Source: Carboxylicivirga sediminis (GTDB lineage: Bacteria; Bacteroidota; Bacteroidia; Bacteroidales; Marinilabiliaceae). From it: 64,000 nt of DNA. The position numbers and the translations under genes were made by a program. The stretch covers positions 47,378-111,377 of the forward strand of contig NZ_JAGTAR010000021.1 in NCBI RefSeq assembly GCF_018156225.1, written 5' to 3'. This document shows, in pieces, positions 18,001 to 25,732 of this stretch (positions within the stretch are counted from its first letter, which is position 1; each line of letters opens with the position of its first letter). The notes beneath the pieces are model-generated. The model did no database searches. It was not told the origin of the DNA and was given only the letters and a program-made list of their open reading frames with translations.

Positions 18001-19390
18001 TGATATTTTAGGCTTCATTCCAATGGCTTTATCCACTTCTGCAGGTGCAGAGGTACAACGTCCATTAGCAACAGTGGTAATTGGCGGTCTATTTACCGAA
18101 ACCTTACTTACGTTATTTATAGTACCCCTTTTATACCAATGGCTCGAGGGCAGAAAAGAAAAGAAACAGATGACCAGAAATTATAAAACTCATATTTCTA
18201 TGGGCATTGTATTGATTCTACTTGCATTTGGTGTTAGCCCAGCAATAGCACAAGAGGATAGGAATACAACTCTTACTCTTTCTGAAGCTATTTCTATTGC
18301 CAAAGAAAACTACCCGACACTTAAAGCTTCTGAACTGCAGGTCAAACAAAATAAAACATTGAAAGGAAGTGCTTTCAATTTAGGTAACACCAACTTCTCG
18401 ATGGGAAAAGAAGAAGTAGGAAACAATGCACCAGGCATAAAAAACCGATTAGTCATTGAGCAGACTGATATCGATATTCTAGGCATTGCAGCAAAACGTA
18501 AGCTTCAACAGGCTAATGTAGATGTGGCAGTTGCAGAAGTTAAACTCACTAATGACAATCTGGAACTGCAGGTTACGAATGCCTTTAATAATTTACTTTA
18601 CTATGAACATACGAGAGGATTATATCAACAAATAGATAAGGTGTATCAGGACTTCGTAAAGGCTGCCAAATTGCGATACGAAACAGAACAAAGCTCAAAG
18701 CTGGAATACCTGGCTGCTACCACCAAATACAATGAATTAAAGGTTAATATTCAACAAATTGAAGGAGAACTGGCGGCTGCTCATCGAAAGCTTAATCAGT
18801 TTCTACTATTGCCCGATGAATTTGAAATTACAGATACCAATAGTGAGCCTCTAGATTTTAACATCTTAAACTACGACAATAATGCACAATTACTGTTGGC
18901 CAAGGTACAGCTCGAGCGTGCTACAAAAAACTGGAAACAAGAAAGAGCTGCCATGTTACCTAAATTTAACCTGGCCTACAGTAATCAATCTGTTGAAGGA
19001 ATTTCAGGATATTATGGCTATTCTGCGGGTATATCAATTCCATTGTTTAACGGGCAAAATTCAAAAGCAAAGGCTGCCCGTATTGGTGTTCTTATCGAGG
19101 AACAAAATAAAATGTCTACTCAACTGGAAATTAAAACAGTACTTGCGCAGCGTGTGGCACAGTATCAGAGCGCTGTAAAGGTGCAAAATTATTACCAGTC
19201 AGAGGCTTTACCTTTGGCTGATGAGCAAATGAAAGCCTCAACACTGGCCTATCAACTCGGTGAAATTGACTATACTGAACTAATTCAGAATATGGAAACA
19301 ATACTCAATACTAAACAAATGTATATTGATGCCAACCTGAATTACAGAAATTTAAAAGCAGAATTAATTTATCTGATAGGCTCTAACTAA
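15050..19390 (+). CDS. czcA: CzcA-type heavy-metal RND pump fused to a TolC-like outer membrane factor
   Basis: A 1446-residue fusion. Residues 1 to about 1035 are a heavy-metal-efflux RND pump with the usual 12 membrane helices. The helix-4 signature A-I-D-F-G-I-L-I-D-G-A-V-x-L-I-E keeps the acidic residues of the divalent-cation (Co/Zn/Cd) type rather than the monovalent CusA type. Residues 1041-1060 form a new signal-like sequence (M-T-R-N-Y-K-T then a hydrophobic run ending S-P-A-I-A-Q). The remaining 390 residues are an outer-membrane efflux protein with two coiled-coil repeats (L-T-L-S-E-A-I-S-I-A-K and its counterpart). Such fusions are known in Bacteroidota. For both halves to work, either cleavage by signal peptidase at residue 1060 or internal initiation at ATG 18170 seems necessary. 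It is 5 bases after the TRASH-like gene and followed by the periplasmic adaptor. Confidence 0.93.
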   Translation: MINSILSFSIKNKLLIGLMTIALIFGGLYSMTQIPLDATPDITNNQVQVITVAPNLSTEDIEQFVTYQIELSMSNLPSVTEIRSVSRFGLSVVTIVFEDDMGTYLPRQLVGEALDEVQEKIPEGFGTPTMSPISTGLGEIYQYALDLEPGFEDQYSNKELRSIQDWIVKRQMAMLPGVVEINSFGGETKQYEVAIEPNQLKSMNVTMTEVFKALQDNNENTGGAYIEKNNLINYIRGEGLARSVKDIENMVIKSVNNRPVYIRDVAKVQFGSAVRYGAFTRNGKGEAVGGIVMMLKGENSNKVISNVKERIEQIQKSLPEGVKIVPFLDRSEMIKSTTSTVAENLSLGALIVIFVLVLILGNMRGGLIVATVIPLSLLFAFIMMHVFDVWANLMSLGAIDFGILIDGAVILIEGMIFYLGDKTYIGKKLTQLDKDKIAYKISSGMMNSVFFGQIIIMIVFIPLLALQGIEGKMFKPMALTFGFAVIGVTFLCLTYVPMMMALFLKPPKKEKQTFGDKFITRLESIYQPMLVWTLNNTKKVMAGVVGMFIISAVLFSNMGGEFVPQLDEGNLAMHILLKPGTDLTNVVEKSSAVEKLLVDKFPDEIESIQTRIGVADIPTDPMPIDIGDCFIILKDKDNWTAADSKEELLELFKETVSVLPGINYEFSQPVEMRFNELLTGIREDLAIKLYGEDLEILAQKAAEIEKLIANINGVGDIRTEATKGLPQITVNYNREQLAYYGANISDLNTIIKTAFNGNAAGVVYEGEKRFDLVVRLNQDNRRDIEDVKTLFIPLPNGQQIPLQELADVSYEPGPMQISRDNTNRRIYVGINVRGRDVKTLVQEIEEKLDAELTLPAGYYIRYGGAFENLERASNRLMIVVPIALALIFVMLFMALKSIPHTLLVYMAIPLSAMGGIISLYIRDMPFSISAGVGFIVIFGVGVMDGLVLIGSFKEQKENGITNLRDIIVKGATRRVRPVFLLASTDILGFIPMALSTSAGAEVQRPLATVVIGGLFTETLLTLFIVPLLYQWLEGRKEKKQMTRNYKTHISMGIVLILLAFGVSPAIAQEDRNTTLTLSEAISIAKENYPTLKASELQVKQNKTLKGSAFNLGNTNFSMGKEEVGNNAPGIKNRLVIEQTDIDILGIAAKRKLQQANVDVAVAEVKLTNDNLELQVTNAFNNLLYYEHTRGLYQQIDKVYQDFVKAAKLRYETEQSSKLEYLAATTKYNELKVNIQQIEGELAAAHRKLNQFLLLPDEFEITDTNSEPLDFNILNYDNNAQLLLAKVQLERATKNWKQERAAMLPKFNLAYSNQSVEGISGYYGYSAGISIPLFNGQNSKAKAARIGVLIEEQNKMSTQLEIKTVLAQRVAQYQSAVKVQNYYQSEALPLADEQMKASTLAYQLGEIDYTELIQNMETILNTKQMYIDANLNYRNLKAELIYLIGSN

Positions 19391-19437
19391 TACAATTGCA
19401 AAACATGAACATTCGAATAATTAACAAATATACAACT

Positions 19438-20745
19438 ATGAAATCACTAAGATATATTAGTCTCTTTGTTTTACTTTTTAGTGGCTTGCTTATCACCAGC
19501 TGCAATTCATCATCAAGTGAAAAAGATGAACACGGTCACAGCGCACAGGATGAACATGATGATGAAGGACTTGAAGGCATGGTGGTCTTAAACGAAAAGC
19601 AACGCTCTGCACTCAATCTTAAATTGGGAGTTATTCAGGAACGTACGATGGCAGGTTTTATAAAAACCAATGGTCAACTGGAAGTCTCACCTGCTGATAA
19701 AGCAGAAATTACAGCCTTTATGGGTGGAAATGTCAAATCGATTAGTGTATTTGAAGGTGACAAAGTTCGTAAAGGACAGATACTGGCTACCCTTGAACAC
19801 CCTGATTATATCAGTCTGCAACAGGAGTATATAGAAAGCTTTAACAACTTTACCTTCTTAGCGAAAGAGTATGAGCGACAAAAAGCTCTTTACGACAACA
19901 ATGTAGGCTCTGGCAAGAATTTTCAAAAAGTTGAAGCAGACTATAACGCTGCTAAATCATCCTACGAGGGCTTAGGTATTCGTTTACAGATGCTCAACTT
20001 AGATACAGCAACAATAAAAAAAGGAATTATCAGTCAGGGTATTAATATTCTTTCGCCGGTGGAAGGATATGTAAGCCAGGTGGATATAAGTCTTGGAGCT
20101 TATGTTGATGCTCAAACAAAACTATTTTCGGTTGTAAATAATGATAGGATACATGCCGACCTTTTGGTATATGAAAAAGATATGCCACATGTGCAGGTCG
20201 GCCAGAAAGCCCGCTTACGAATTGCCAATCAGGATGAAGAGCATCCAGCTACAATATTTGCCATTGCCAAGAAATTTCAAAAAGACATAAAAGCAATTGT
20301 GGTACATGCCACCTTTGATGACTCACCAGTCAATTTAATTGCAGAAAGTTATGTAAGTGGCGAAATTTTTAACGACAAAGAGCTTATGAAGGCCGTGCCT
20401 GAATCGGCAATAGTAGAAGATGAAGGGAAAAGCTATATATTTATTGTTAACCCGATGGCTACTAACGAGGCCGCACTCCATGATGAGCATGAAGATCATG
20501 GACATGATGAAACAGATGATGACCACCATCAAAATGATGGACATGATGATGGAGATCATACAGTCGATCATAATGGAGAAAAAATTGCTTTCCGTATGGT
20601 TGAAGTCATTCCCGGTCTGATTGATAATGGCCATGTAGCGATTACAATTCCGGAAGCAATTAGTGATGATGCACAGGTAGTAATGGAAGGTGCTTTTTAT
20701 CTGCTATCAGATTTGAAAAAGAGCGAAGCCGCTCATAGTCACTAA
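19438..20745 (+). CDS. czcB: CzcB-type periplasmic adaptor (membrane fusion protein), His-rich
   Basis: A 435-residue lipoprotein starting at ATG 19438; its signal ends L-L-I-T-S-C. An ATG at 19405 and a TTG at 19396 lie in frame upstream but spoil the signal peptide. The order is a short His/Asp-rich N-terminal segment (H-G-H-S-A-Q-D-E-H-D-D), barrel-sandwich hybrid (about 75-110), alpha-helical hairpin (110-175), second half of the lipoyl-like domain and beta-barrel. This is the adaptor that joins CzcA to the TolC-like part and may deliver metal. Near residues 350-390 there is a long low-complexity insert rich in His and Asp (H-E-D-H-G-H-D-E-T-D-D-D-H-H), likely a zinc or nickel buffer. It lies 47 bases after the fusion gene. 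The His-rich stretches and the pump signature both favour a divalent metal. Confidence 0.92.
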   Translation: MKSLRYISLFVLLFSGLLITSCNSSSSEKDEHGHSAQDEHDDEGLEGMVVLNEKQRSALNLKLGVIQERTMAGFIKTNGQLEVSPADKAEITAFMGGNVKSISVFEGDKVRKGQILATLEHPDYISLQQEYIESFNNFTFLAKEYERQKALYDNNVGSGKNFQKVEADYNAAKSSYEGLGIRLQMLNLDTATIKKGIISQGINILSPVEGYVSQVDISLGAYVDAQTKLFSVVNNDRIHADLLVYEKDMPHVQVGQKARLRIANQDEEHPATIFAIAKKFQKDIKAIVVHATFDDSPVNLIAESYVSGEIFNDKELMKAVPESAIVEDEGKSYIFIVNPMATNEAALHDEHEDHGHDETDDDHHQNDGHDDGDHTVDHNGEKIAFRMVEVIPGLIDNGHVAITIPEAISDDAQVVMEGAFYLLSDLKKSEAAHSH

Positions 20746-20765
20746 TACCCTTTAATTTGGATGAT

Positions 20766-20795
20766 GGCACCTGGTTCTTCCCTAGTCCAGGTGCC
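20766..20795 (+). terminator. Hairpin after the czcB gene
   Basis: A perfect 9-bp stem (GGCACCTGG and CCAGGTGCC, 20766-20774 and 20787-20795) with a 12-base loop lies 20 bases after the adaptor gene. No T-run follows, so it may be a weak terminator or a 3' stabiliser separating pump genes from the downstream set. Confidence 0.45.
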
Positions 20796-20878
20796 TTAAC
20801 CACTACCACTTCAGCTCTTAACACACTTTCATACAGTACCTTTCTAACAAAAATTTTTCTATTAAATACAAAGCCATT

Positions 20879-21634
20879 ATGAAAAAGAAAACTATAGAGA
20901 TAGTTAAGTGGCAGCTTATTTGTATCTCAGCCATCAGCTTACTTATCTTCCCCTTTTTAAGTGCGTTATTTCAATATGAGTTTAGTGCTCATAGCATATC
21001 ATTTTTTCCAACATTACAATCTACTTATACCACCATATTTATTCCTAATGATATAGAAGGTGTTGTTCTTTTGTCTTTAACTATTTTCTTAGGTATTACC
21101 AATGGCCTGCTGATTGCCAGAAGGCAGCTTCGAAAAGGCATTTGCAAACTGGATGCTGAAGAAATTCACAGATTAATAACCGAAGGTGAAAATGAAGAAG
21201 TTGAGTTTAAATCATCACTACGATATGACTATCATCAGGTAAAGAGCAATAAAAATCTGGAGCATGAAGTATTAAAAGCTATTTGCGGTTTTTTGAATGC
21301 AGAAGGTGGTAAACTATTAATAGGAGTAAGCGATTATGGTGAGATATTAGGCTTATCTAATGATTACTGGACATTAAAGAAGATGAATAAAGATGGTTTC
21401 GAACAAAGACTAATTCTGATTATCTCTAATACTATAGGCAAAAAGTACTGCAAACAGGTACATATTACATTTGCACACGTAGATGATAAAGAAATATGTA
21501 TCATACATATTGAAAAATCAAAACAACCAGCCTTTCTCAAAGAAAACAATAGAACCATTTTCTACCTTAGAACCGGCAACCTCACAAATCCGTTAACTAC
21601 AAAAGAAGCGGTAGAATATTTACAGAATAACTAA
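20879..21634 (+). CDS. Two-helix membrane protein with AlbA_2 (Schlafen-like) domain
   Basis: A 251-residue protein. Two hydrophobic segments (about 12-33 and 60-82) lie at the N-terminus. The C-terminal part (about 98-250) is an AlbA_2/Schlafen-type domain with E-E-V-E-F-K-S-S-L at its start, then L-K-A-I-C-G-F-L-N-A-E-G-G-K-L-L-I-G-V and R-T-G-N near the end. These domains are usually described as nucleic-acid or nucleotide binding, and in bacteria they occur in putative regulators. It lies between the metal-efflux genes and a CDF exporter, about 130 bases after czcB, and ends only 20 bases before the next gene's preferred start. Its job in metal homeostasis, if any, is not evident. The membrane anchor plus AlbA_2 combination recurs in Bacteroidota, but I do not know a characterised example. 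Confidence 0.75.
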   Translation: MKKKTIEIVKWQLICISAISLLIFPFLSALFQYEFSAHSISFFPTLQSTYTTIFIPNDIEGVVLLSLTIFLGITNGLLIARRQLRKGICKLDAEEIHRLITEGENEEVEFKSSLRYDYHQVKSNKNLEHEVLKAICGFLNAEGGKLLIGVSDYGEILGLSNDYWTLKKMNKDGFEQRLILIISNTIGKKYCKQVHITFAHVDDKEICIIHIEKSKQPAFLKENNRTIFYLRTGNLTNPLTTKEAVEYLQNN

Positions 21635-21654
21635 GAATGCTCGTCCATATTAAT

Positions 21655-22014
21655 ATGAAACCAATATATACAATTATAGCATTTATTCTTGTAATACAAG
21701 CCTGTGACAAATCTGCGGATTCAACGTCCTTTAAGGCGCTCTTTTTTTCGGATGGAAAACTGGAGAATCAAGTTACCTATAAATTAGGAGGTGATGGTTC
21801 TGTAGTAGTTACTTACAGAAACAATCAGTCATTAAGTGCCATAACTGGCTATTATAAGTATTCATCAACTTCTAAAAAAGGCACATTATACCTACCTGAT
21901 AACTTCATTCAGGAATTTGAAATAAGAAACGACTCTTTACTATTAATTAATAATAGTATATTTTGCAAAGGACATCCCAATGGTCATGTCAATCAACACA
22001 ATCATAGCAACTGA
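21655..22014 (+). CDS. Small lipoprotein, function unknown
   Basis: A 119-residue lipoprotein starting at ATG 21655, with the hydrophobic signal ending L-V-I-Q-A-C. An ATG 6 codons earlier is in frame but weakens the signal. The mature part looks like a small beta-sheet domain (T-Y-K-L-G-G-D-G-S-V-V-V-T-Y and a G-Y-Y-K-Y-S repeat-like strand). It ends in a metal-ligand-rich tail (F-C-K-G-H-P-N-G-H-V-N-Q-H-N-H). It lies between the AlbA_2 protein and the CDF exporter (11 bases to the latter), so it is likely in one transcript with both. The His-rich tail suggests periplasmic metal binding. I do not recognise the family. Confidence 0.6.
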   Translation: MKPIYTIIAFILVIQACDKSADSTSFKALFFSDGKLENQVTYKLGGDGSVVVTYRNNQSLSAITGYYKYSSTSKKGTLYLPDNFIQEFEIRNDSLLLINNSIFCKGHPNGHVNQHNHSN

Positions 22015-22025
22015 TATTTCAAGTT

Positions 22026-22907
22026 ATGGAACATAAACATCATCACAATATAACAAACTATAGTAAGCCATTTGCTATTGGTATTATACTAAATATCAAT
22101 TTTATTGCGATTGAGTTATTTTATGGTTTTATTGCTAACTCATCAGCACTCATTGCAGATGCTGGGCATAACGCTAGTGATGTCCTAGGACTTATTTTTG
22201 CATGGTTTGCTATTTGGCTGGCCTCTAAGAAAACCAATAGCAGATATAGTTACGGATTTAAGAAGAGTACCATTCTCATATCATTATTAAATGCCTTACT
22301 CCTATTTGCAGCTGTCATTTTCATAGCTTGGGATGCAATTGACAAATTTAGTAACCCCGAGCCCATTGGAGGTACACAGGTAATGGTGGTTGCTGCTATT
22401 GGAGTAGTAATAAATACATTCACTGCCCTGCTTTTTATAAGAGGACAGAAAGACGACTTAAATATAAAGGGAGCTTTTCTGCACATGGCTGCTGATGCAG
22501 GTGTTTCACTAGGAGTTGTTATTGCAGGCTTGCTGATAAAAATTACTGGTGCGTTATGGATTGATCCTATCATGAGTTTCATTATTATACTTGTTATTCT
22601 ATGGGGAACATGGGGTTTATTTATTGAATCAATTACACTTGCGTTAGATGGCGTACCGAGAAATATTAATTATGACGAAATAAAACAATGCCTACTTGAT
22701 ATTAAACAAGTGGCATCATTACATGATTTACACATCTGGGCTTTGAGCACCAACGAAAATGCCTTGTCTGTTCATATTATTTCAAATCAGGAAAACAATG
22801 AAGTGTTACTAAATAAGGTCAAGAATATCCTATCCAATAACTATAACATTCACCATGCAACTATTCAGATTGAAAATGAAGATGCCACTACATGTAATCC
22901 TTGTTAA
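22026..22907 (+). CDS. Cation diffusion facilitator metal exporter (CzcD/ZnT-like)
   Basis: A 293-residue protein with six membrane helices and the CDF family marks: the N-terminal cytoplasmic H-K-H-H-H cluster, D-A-G-H-N-A-S-D in helix 2 and H-M-A-A-D-A-G in helix 5, which give the HxxxD tetrahedral site of zinc-type members. A C-terminal cytoplasmic ferredoxin-like domain follows (about 205-285), with L-H-D-L-H-I-W-A-L, a dimer and metal-sensing element. It exports zinc or a related divalent ion from cytoplasm to periplasm in exchange for protons, complementing the CzcA pump, which then moves it out of the cell. It is 11 bases after the small lipoprotein gene. Its substrate agrees with the divalent type of the RND pump. 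Confidence 0.95.
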   Translation: MEHKHHHNITNYSKPFAIGIILNINFIAIELFYGFIANSSALIADAGHNASDVLGLIFAWFAIWLASKKTNSRYSYGFKKSTILISLLNALLLFAAVIFIAWDAIDKFSNPEPIGGTQVMVVAAIGVVINTFTALLFIRGQKDDLNIKGAFLHMAADAGVSLGVVIAGLLIKITGALWIDPIMSFIIILVILWGTWGLFIESITLALDGVPRNINYDEIKQCLLDIKQVASLHDLHIWALSTNENALSVHIISNQENNEVLLNKVKNILSNNYNIHHATIQIENEDATTCNPC

Positions 22908-23000
22908 GCCAATCAATATCAATCTAAAGTTTTAAAACCATAATTTTTGATAGGGAGCAAGGCTATACTCTATCTATACTTCAATTCCAATTCACTACTT

Positions 23001-23717
23001 ATGAAACTACTTTTACTGGGAGTTATAACTCTTAGTCTGCCGTTATATGCAGCAAATACTGATACAATTAAAACACAAAATCAACTAATAAAAAGTAAAT
23101 CATTATTAATTCCTGCTGCATTAATCAGCTATGGTGCTGTAGAAACAGTTGTTGGTGGAAAAAAGCTACTAAACTACAGCATTAGTCATGAAATAAAAGT
23201 ACATATAGATAACAGTATCAGTATTGACGATTTTAGTCAATATGCACCTATTGCATCTGTTTATGCACTAAACCTCATGGGATTAAAAGGACGACATAAA
23301 CCTCTTGAACAGACATTTATTATATCAATAGCATCAGGCATTACTGCACTTACCGTTAACAGCCTGAAATACGCTACAAAAGTATTGCGCCCAGATGGTA
23401 CATCCTATAACTCATTCCCATCAGGACATACAGCTGTAGCATTTATGGGGGCAGAATTTCTCTGGCAGGAATATAAACACCATTCTATATGGTATGGTAT
23501 TGGAGGCTATTGTGTTGCAACCGCAACAGGCCTTTTTAGAATTTACAACGACCGACATTGGTTTGGTGATGTAATTGCTGGAGCTGGTATTGGAATGCTT
23601 TCAACAAAACTTGCATATTGGCTTTATCCTCAGATTGTCCGACGCAGGAGTGACACAGTATGCCTCCCCTATTACAATGGTCGACAAATGGGTATCTCAA
23701 TCTCCTGGAAACTATAA
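23001..23717 (+). CDS. PAP2-family membrane-associated phosphatase
   Basis: A 238-residue protein from ATG 23001, with a signal sequence ending L-P-L-Y-A. The three PAP2 phosphatase motifs are present: K-Y-A-T-K-V-L-R-P, then P-S-G-H-T, then R-I-Y-N-D-R-H-W-F-G-D. The Arg, His and Asp of the vanadium-haloperoxidase-like active site are therefore kept. Such enzymes dephosphorylate lipid phosphates (undecaprenyl pyrophosphate, phosphatidic acid or lipid A), and the substrate here is unknown. A TTG 18 codons upstream is open but less likely. It lies 93 bases after the CDF gene and may be the end of the metal-operon transcript or an independent gene. PAP2 genes beside metal-resistance genes are common in this phylum, without a known reason. 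Confidence 0.9.
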   Translation: MKLLLLGVITLSLPLYAANTDTIKTQNQLIKSKSLLIPAALISYGAVETVVGGKKLLNYSISHEIKVHIDNSISIDDFSQYAPIASVYALNLMGLKGRHKPLEQTFIISIASGITALTVNSLKYATKVLRPDGTSYNSFPSGHTAVAFMGAEFLWQEYKHHSIWYGIGGYCVATATGLFRIYNDRHWFGDVIAGAGIGMLSTKLAYWLYPQIVRRRSDTVCLPYYNGRQMGISISWKL

Positions 23718-24088
23718 TTTGGCCTCTACCATATGAGCAGCGCTCTTCTTCATCCAATACTTAAATCCATTCAAAAGCTATTAAAAAATGACAAAGTACC
23801 AGCTAGTCGATTAGTTTGTTTCTGATACCAAAATGTTTGCTTCAGGTATTAATACTGCGCGAGGCCTCTCATACGATAAACTTCTGTTTAAAATATCATT
23901 AGCATCAAATAATAGCTAATTTCACATACTTTATTTCACAATGTTCAAAAGTATCATTGATTAATCTAAATAAACTTGTATATTTCTACCCACTCAAATA
24001 AATCGCGCGGAAGAATATGGTAATTCCTTAAAACAGTTTGAGTAAAATTTTATTTGACAGCGAAACAAGTAAATAAATAGAGGCTTAT
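23718..24088. other. Intergenic region before the first sigma/SusCD locus
   Basis: 371 AT-rich bases between a PAP2 gene and a sigma-factor gene on the same strand. No hairpin with a T-run, tRNA or convincing ORF was seen. It must hold the promoter of the sigma-FecR-SusC-SusD unit; no clear TAnnTTTG box was recognised. Confidence 0.5.
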
Positions 24089-24619
24089 ATGAATATCAAT
24101 CAATTTGAAGAACTCTACAAATTACATTACAGAACTGTTTACAGTTATGCAGCTCATTTTGTAAATGATCATTCTTCACGATTGGATATTGTACACGATG
24201 TTTTCACATACTTACTCGAAAACAAGGAAACATTGCAGTTTAATAAATCTGCTAAATCATATCTTTTATCAGCCTGCCATAATTCATGTCTCAACTACAT
24301 TAAAAAGCAAAAAGTAAGGCAACGCTATGTGAGTGAGATATTGGAGGTGGATTCAAACTTTGTTAATGGATATGATACTGTTTTCGAACAAGAATTAAGT
24401 AATAAAATTGAAGCGATTTTAAGGGAACTACCTAAACAATGCAAACTAATATTTGAGCTAAGTCGTTTAAAAGGCATGAAGCACAAAGAGATTGCTGCCA
24501 TACTTGACATCTCCCCTAAAACCGTGGAAACCCAGATATATCGTGCTTTAAAAACATTCAAAAAGATCCTTAAAACTGATATTTTAGTTTTTATTTACAC
24601 TTTTTTACATGTGCTGTAA
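24089..24619 (+). CDS. ECF RNA polymerase sigma factor (glycan-uptake locus 1)
   Basis: A 176-residue sigma-70 of the extracytoplasmic-function type. Region 2 (about 10-75) contains Y-S-Y-A-A-H-F-V-N-D and D-I-V-H-D-V-F-T-Y-L, and region 4 (about 110-165) contains F-E-L-S-R-L-K-G-M-K-H-K-E-I-A and S-P-K-T-V-E-T-Q-I-Y-R-A-L. It directs polymerase to the promoter of its own SusC/SusD genes when released by the FecR anti-sigma factor, 44 bases downstream. The SusC of this locus carries an STN domain, the contact for FecR, so the three genes form a complete outer-membrane-to-cytoplasm signalling chain. The same arrangement recurs at 55510-50146 in this window, with low sequence similarity. Confidence 0.93.
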   Translation: MNINQFEELYKLHYRTVYSYAAHFVNDHSSRLDIVHDVFTYLLENKETLQFNKSAKSYLLSACHNSCLNYIKKQKVRQRYVSEILEVDSNFVNGYDTVFEQELSNKIEAILRELPKQCKLIFELSRLKGMKHKEIAAILDISPKTVETQIYRALKTFKKILKTDILVFIYTFLHVL

Positions 24620-24663
24620 GTGAATTTACGTCCACAGCTGCCTATTATAATGAAAGCGCCATA

Positions 24664-25722
24664 ATGAATAAAGATAATTACATATCAACACTGATAGTTC
24701 GAATTCTAAAGAACGATGAATTAAGTAAACAAGAACACAAGGATCTTGTGAACTGGTTGAATAAGAGTCCGGAGAATAAACTAGAATTAAGTCAGCTGAA
24801 TTTAATTTGGACGTACCTCGACTCGTACAAGTATATTAATGAAGAGATTATCGAACAACAGTGGGCTAAATTAAAAGAAACTGCAACTAACAGGAATAGG
24901 GTACTGACCCTTTGGAGACAATACAGCCGCCTTGCAGCCGTTTTTATAATGGGAATAATCATTGCAGGCCTGTCGATGTATACATACCAGCATATTAGCA
25001 GACAACAATTATCGCAGCACACCATCGAAGTTCCCTATGGCAGTAAATCACACATTTACCTTCCTGATGGAACTAAAGTTGTTTTAAATGCAGGAAGTAA
25101 ACTCAACTATACAAATCAATATGGACTAAATGACAGGACTGTTTTTTTGGAAGGAGAGGCCTATTTTAATGTGTTTAAAAACCAATCAAAACCCTTTAGG
25201 GTGGTAACATCCCATCTGGTAGTGAGAGCTTATGGCACCGTTTTTAATGTTGAATCATACGCTGATGATGATGAAGTAAGAACAACCCTGATTGAAGGCA
25301 AAATAAGTGTTCAGGAAAATACTGATGAACAAAATAAATCACCCAAAGAAATTTTTATCAGACCAAAAGAACAAGTAACGTACCACAAGTTCACTAACAC
25401 TGATGCGTTACAATCAGAGGAGAAAATATCTATCACGTCCAACTTCGATATTGATTTATGCACCGCTTGGGTTAGCGATCGGATCTATCTTAAAAGTGAA
25501 CTATTAAGTAATTTGGTCGTCAGATTACAGCGCAAGTACAATGTAAAAATTCATTACGACGAGAAAACATTGGGAAGCCTCCGTTTCTCAGGAGAATTAG
25601 AGAATGAAACCATCGAACAGGTGATGAAAGCTATACAATTAACAGCTCCTGTAGACTTCGAAATAAAAAACAGAGACATATGGATTACTAACAGAAATAC
25701 GACTCTAGACAGCGATAACTAA
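24664..25722 (+). CDS. FecR-family anti-sigma factor (locus 1)
   Basis: A 352-residue inner-membrane protein. The cytoplasmic N-terminus (about 1-85) is an anti-sigma domain with W-L-N-K-S-P-E-N-K. One transmembrane helix (about 90-108) and the periplasmic FecR domain follow (about 118-260: V-P-Y-G-S-K-S-H-I-Y-L-P-D-G-T-K-V, then E-G-E-A-Y-F-N-V, then T-L-I-E-G-K-I-S-V). The C-terminal DUF4974-like part (about 280-345) contains L-R-F-S-G-E-L. It holds the ECF sigma encoded 44 bases upstream and releases it after contact with the STN domain of the liganded SusC, encoded 10 bases downstream. All marks are standard for the family. Confidence 0.93.
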   Translation: MNKDNYISTLIVRILKNDELSKQEHKDLVNWLNKSPENKLELSQLNLIWTYLDSYKYINEEIIEQQWAKLKETATNRNRVLTLWRQYSRLAAVFIMGIIIAGLSMYTYQHISRQQLSQHTIEVPYGSKSHIYLPDGTKVVLNAGSKLNYTNQYGLNDRTVFLEGEAYFNVFKNQSKPFRVVTSHLVVRAYGTVFNVESYADDDEVRTTLIEGKISVQENTDEQNKSPKEIFIRPKEQVTYHKFTNTDALQSEEKISITSNFDIDLCTAWVSDRIYLKSELLSNLVVRLQRKYNVKIHYDEKTLGSLRFSGELENETIEQVMKAIQLTAPVDFEIKNRDIWITNRNTTLDSDN

Positions 25723-25732
25723 CTAAAATAAT

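Noticed and set aside
20420..20620. Tandem CATGATGA-like low-complexity repeat
   Set aside because: It is the coding sequence of the His/Asp-rich insert in the CzcB adaptor, not an independent repeat or CRISPR array.
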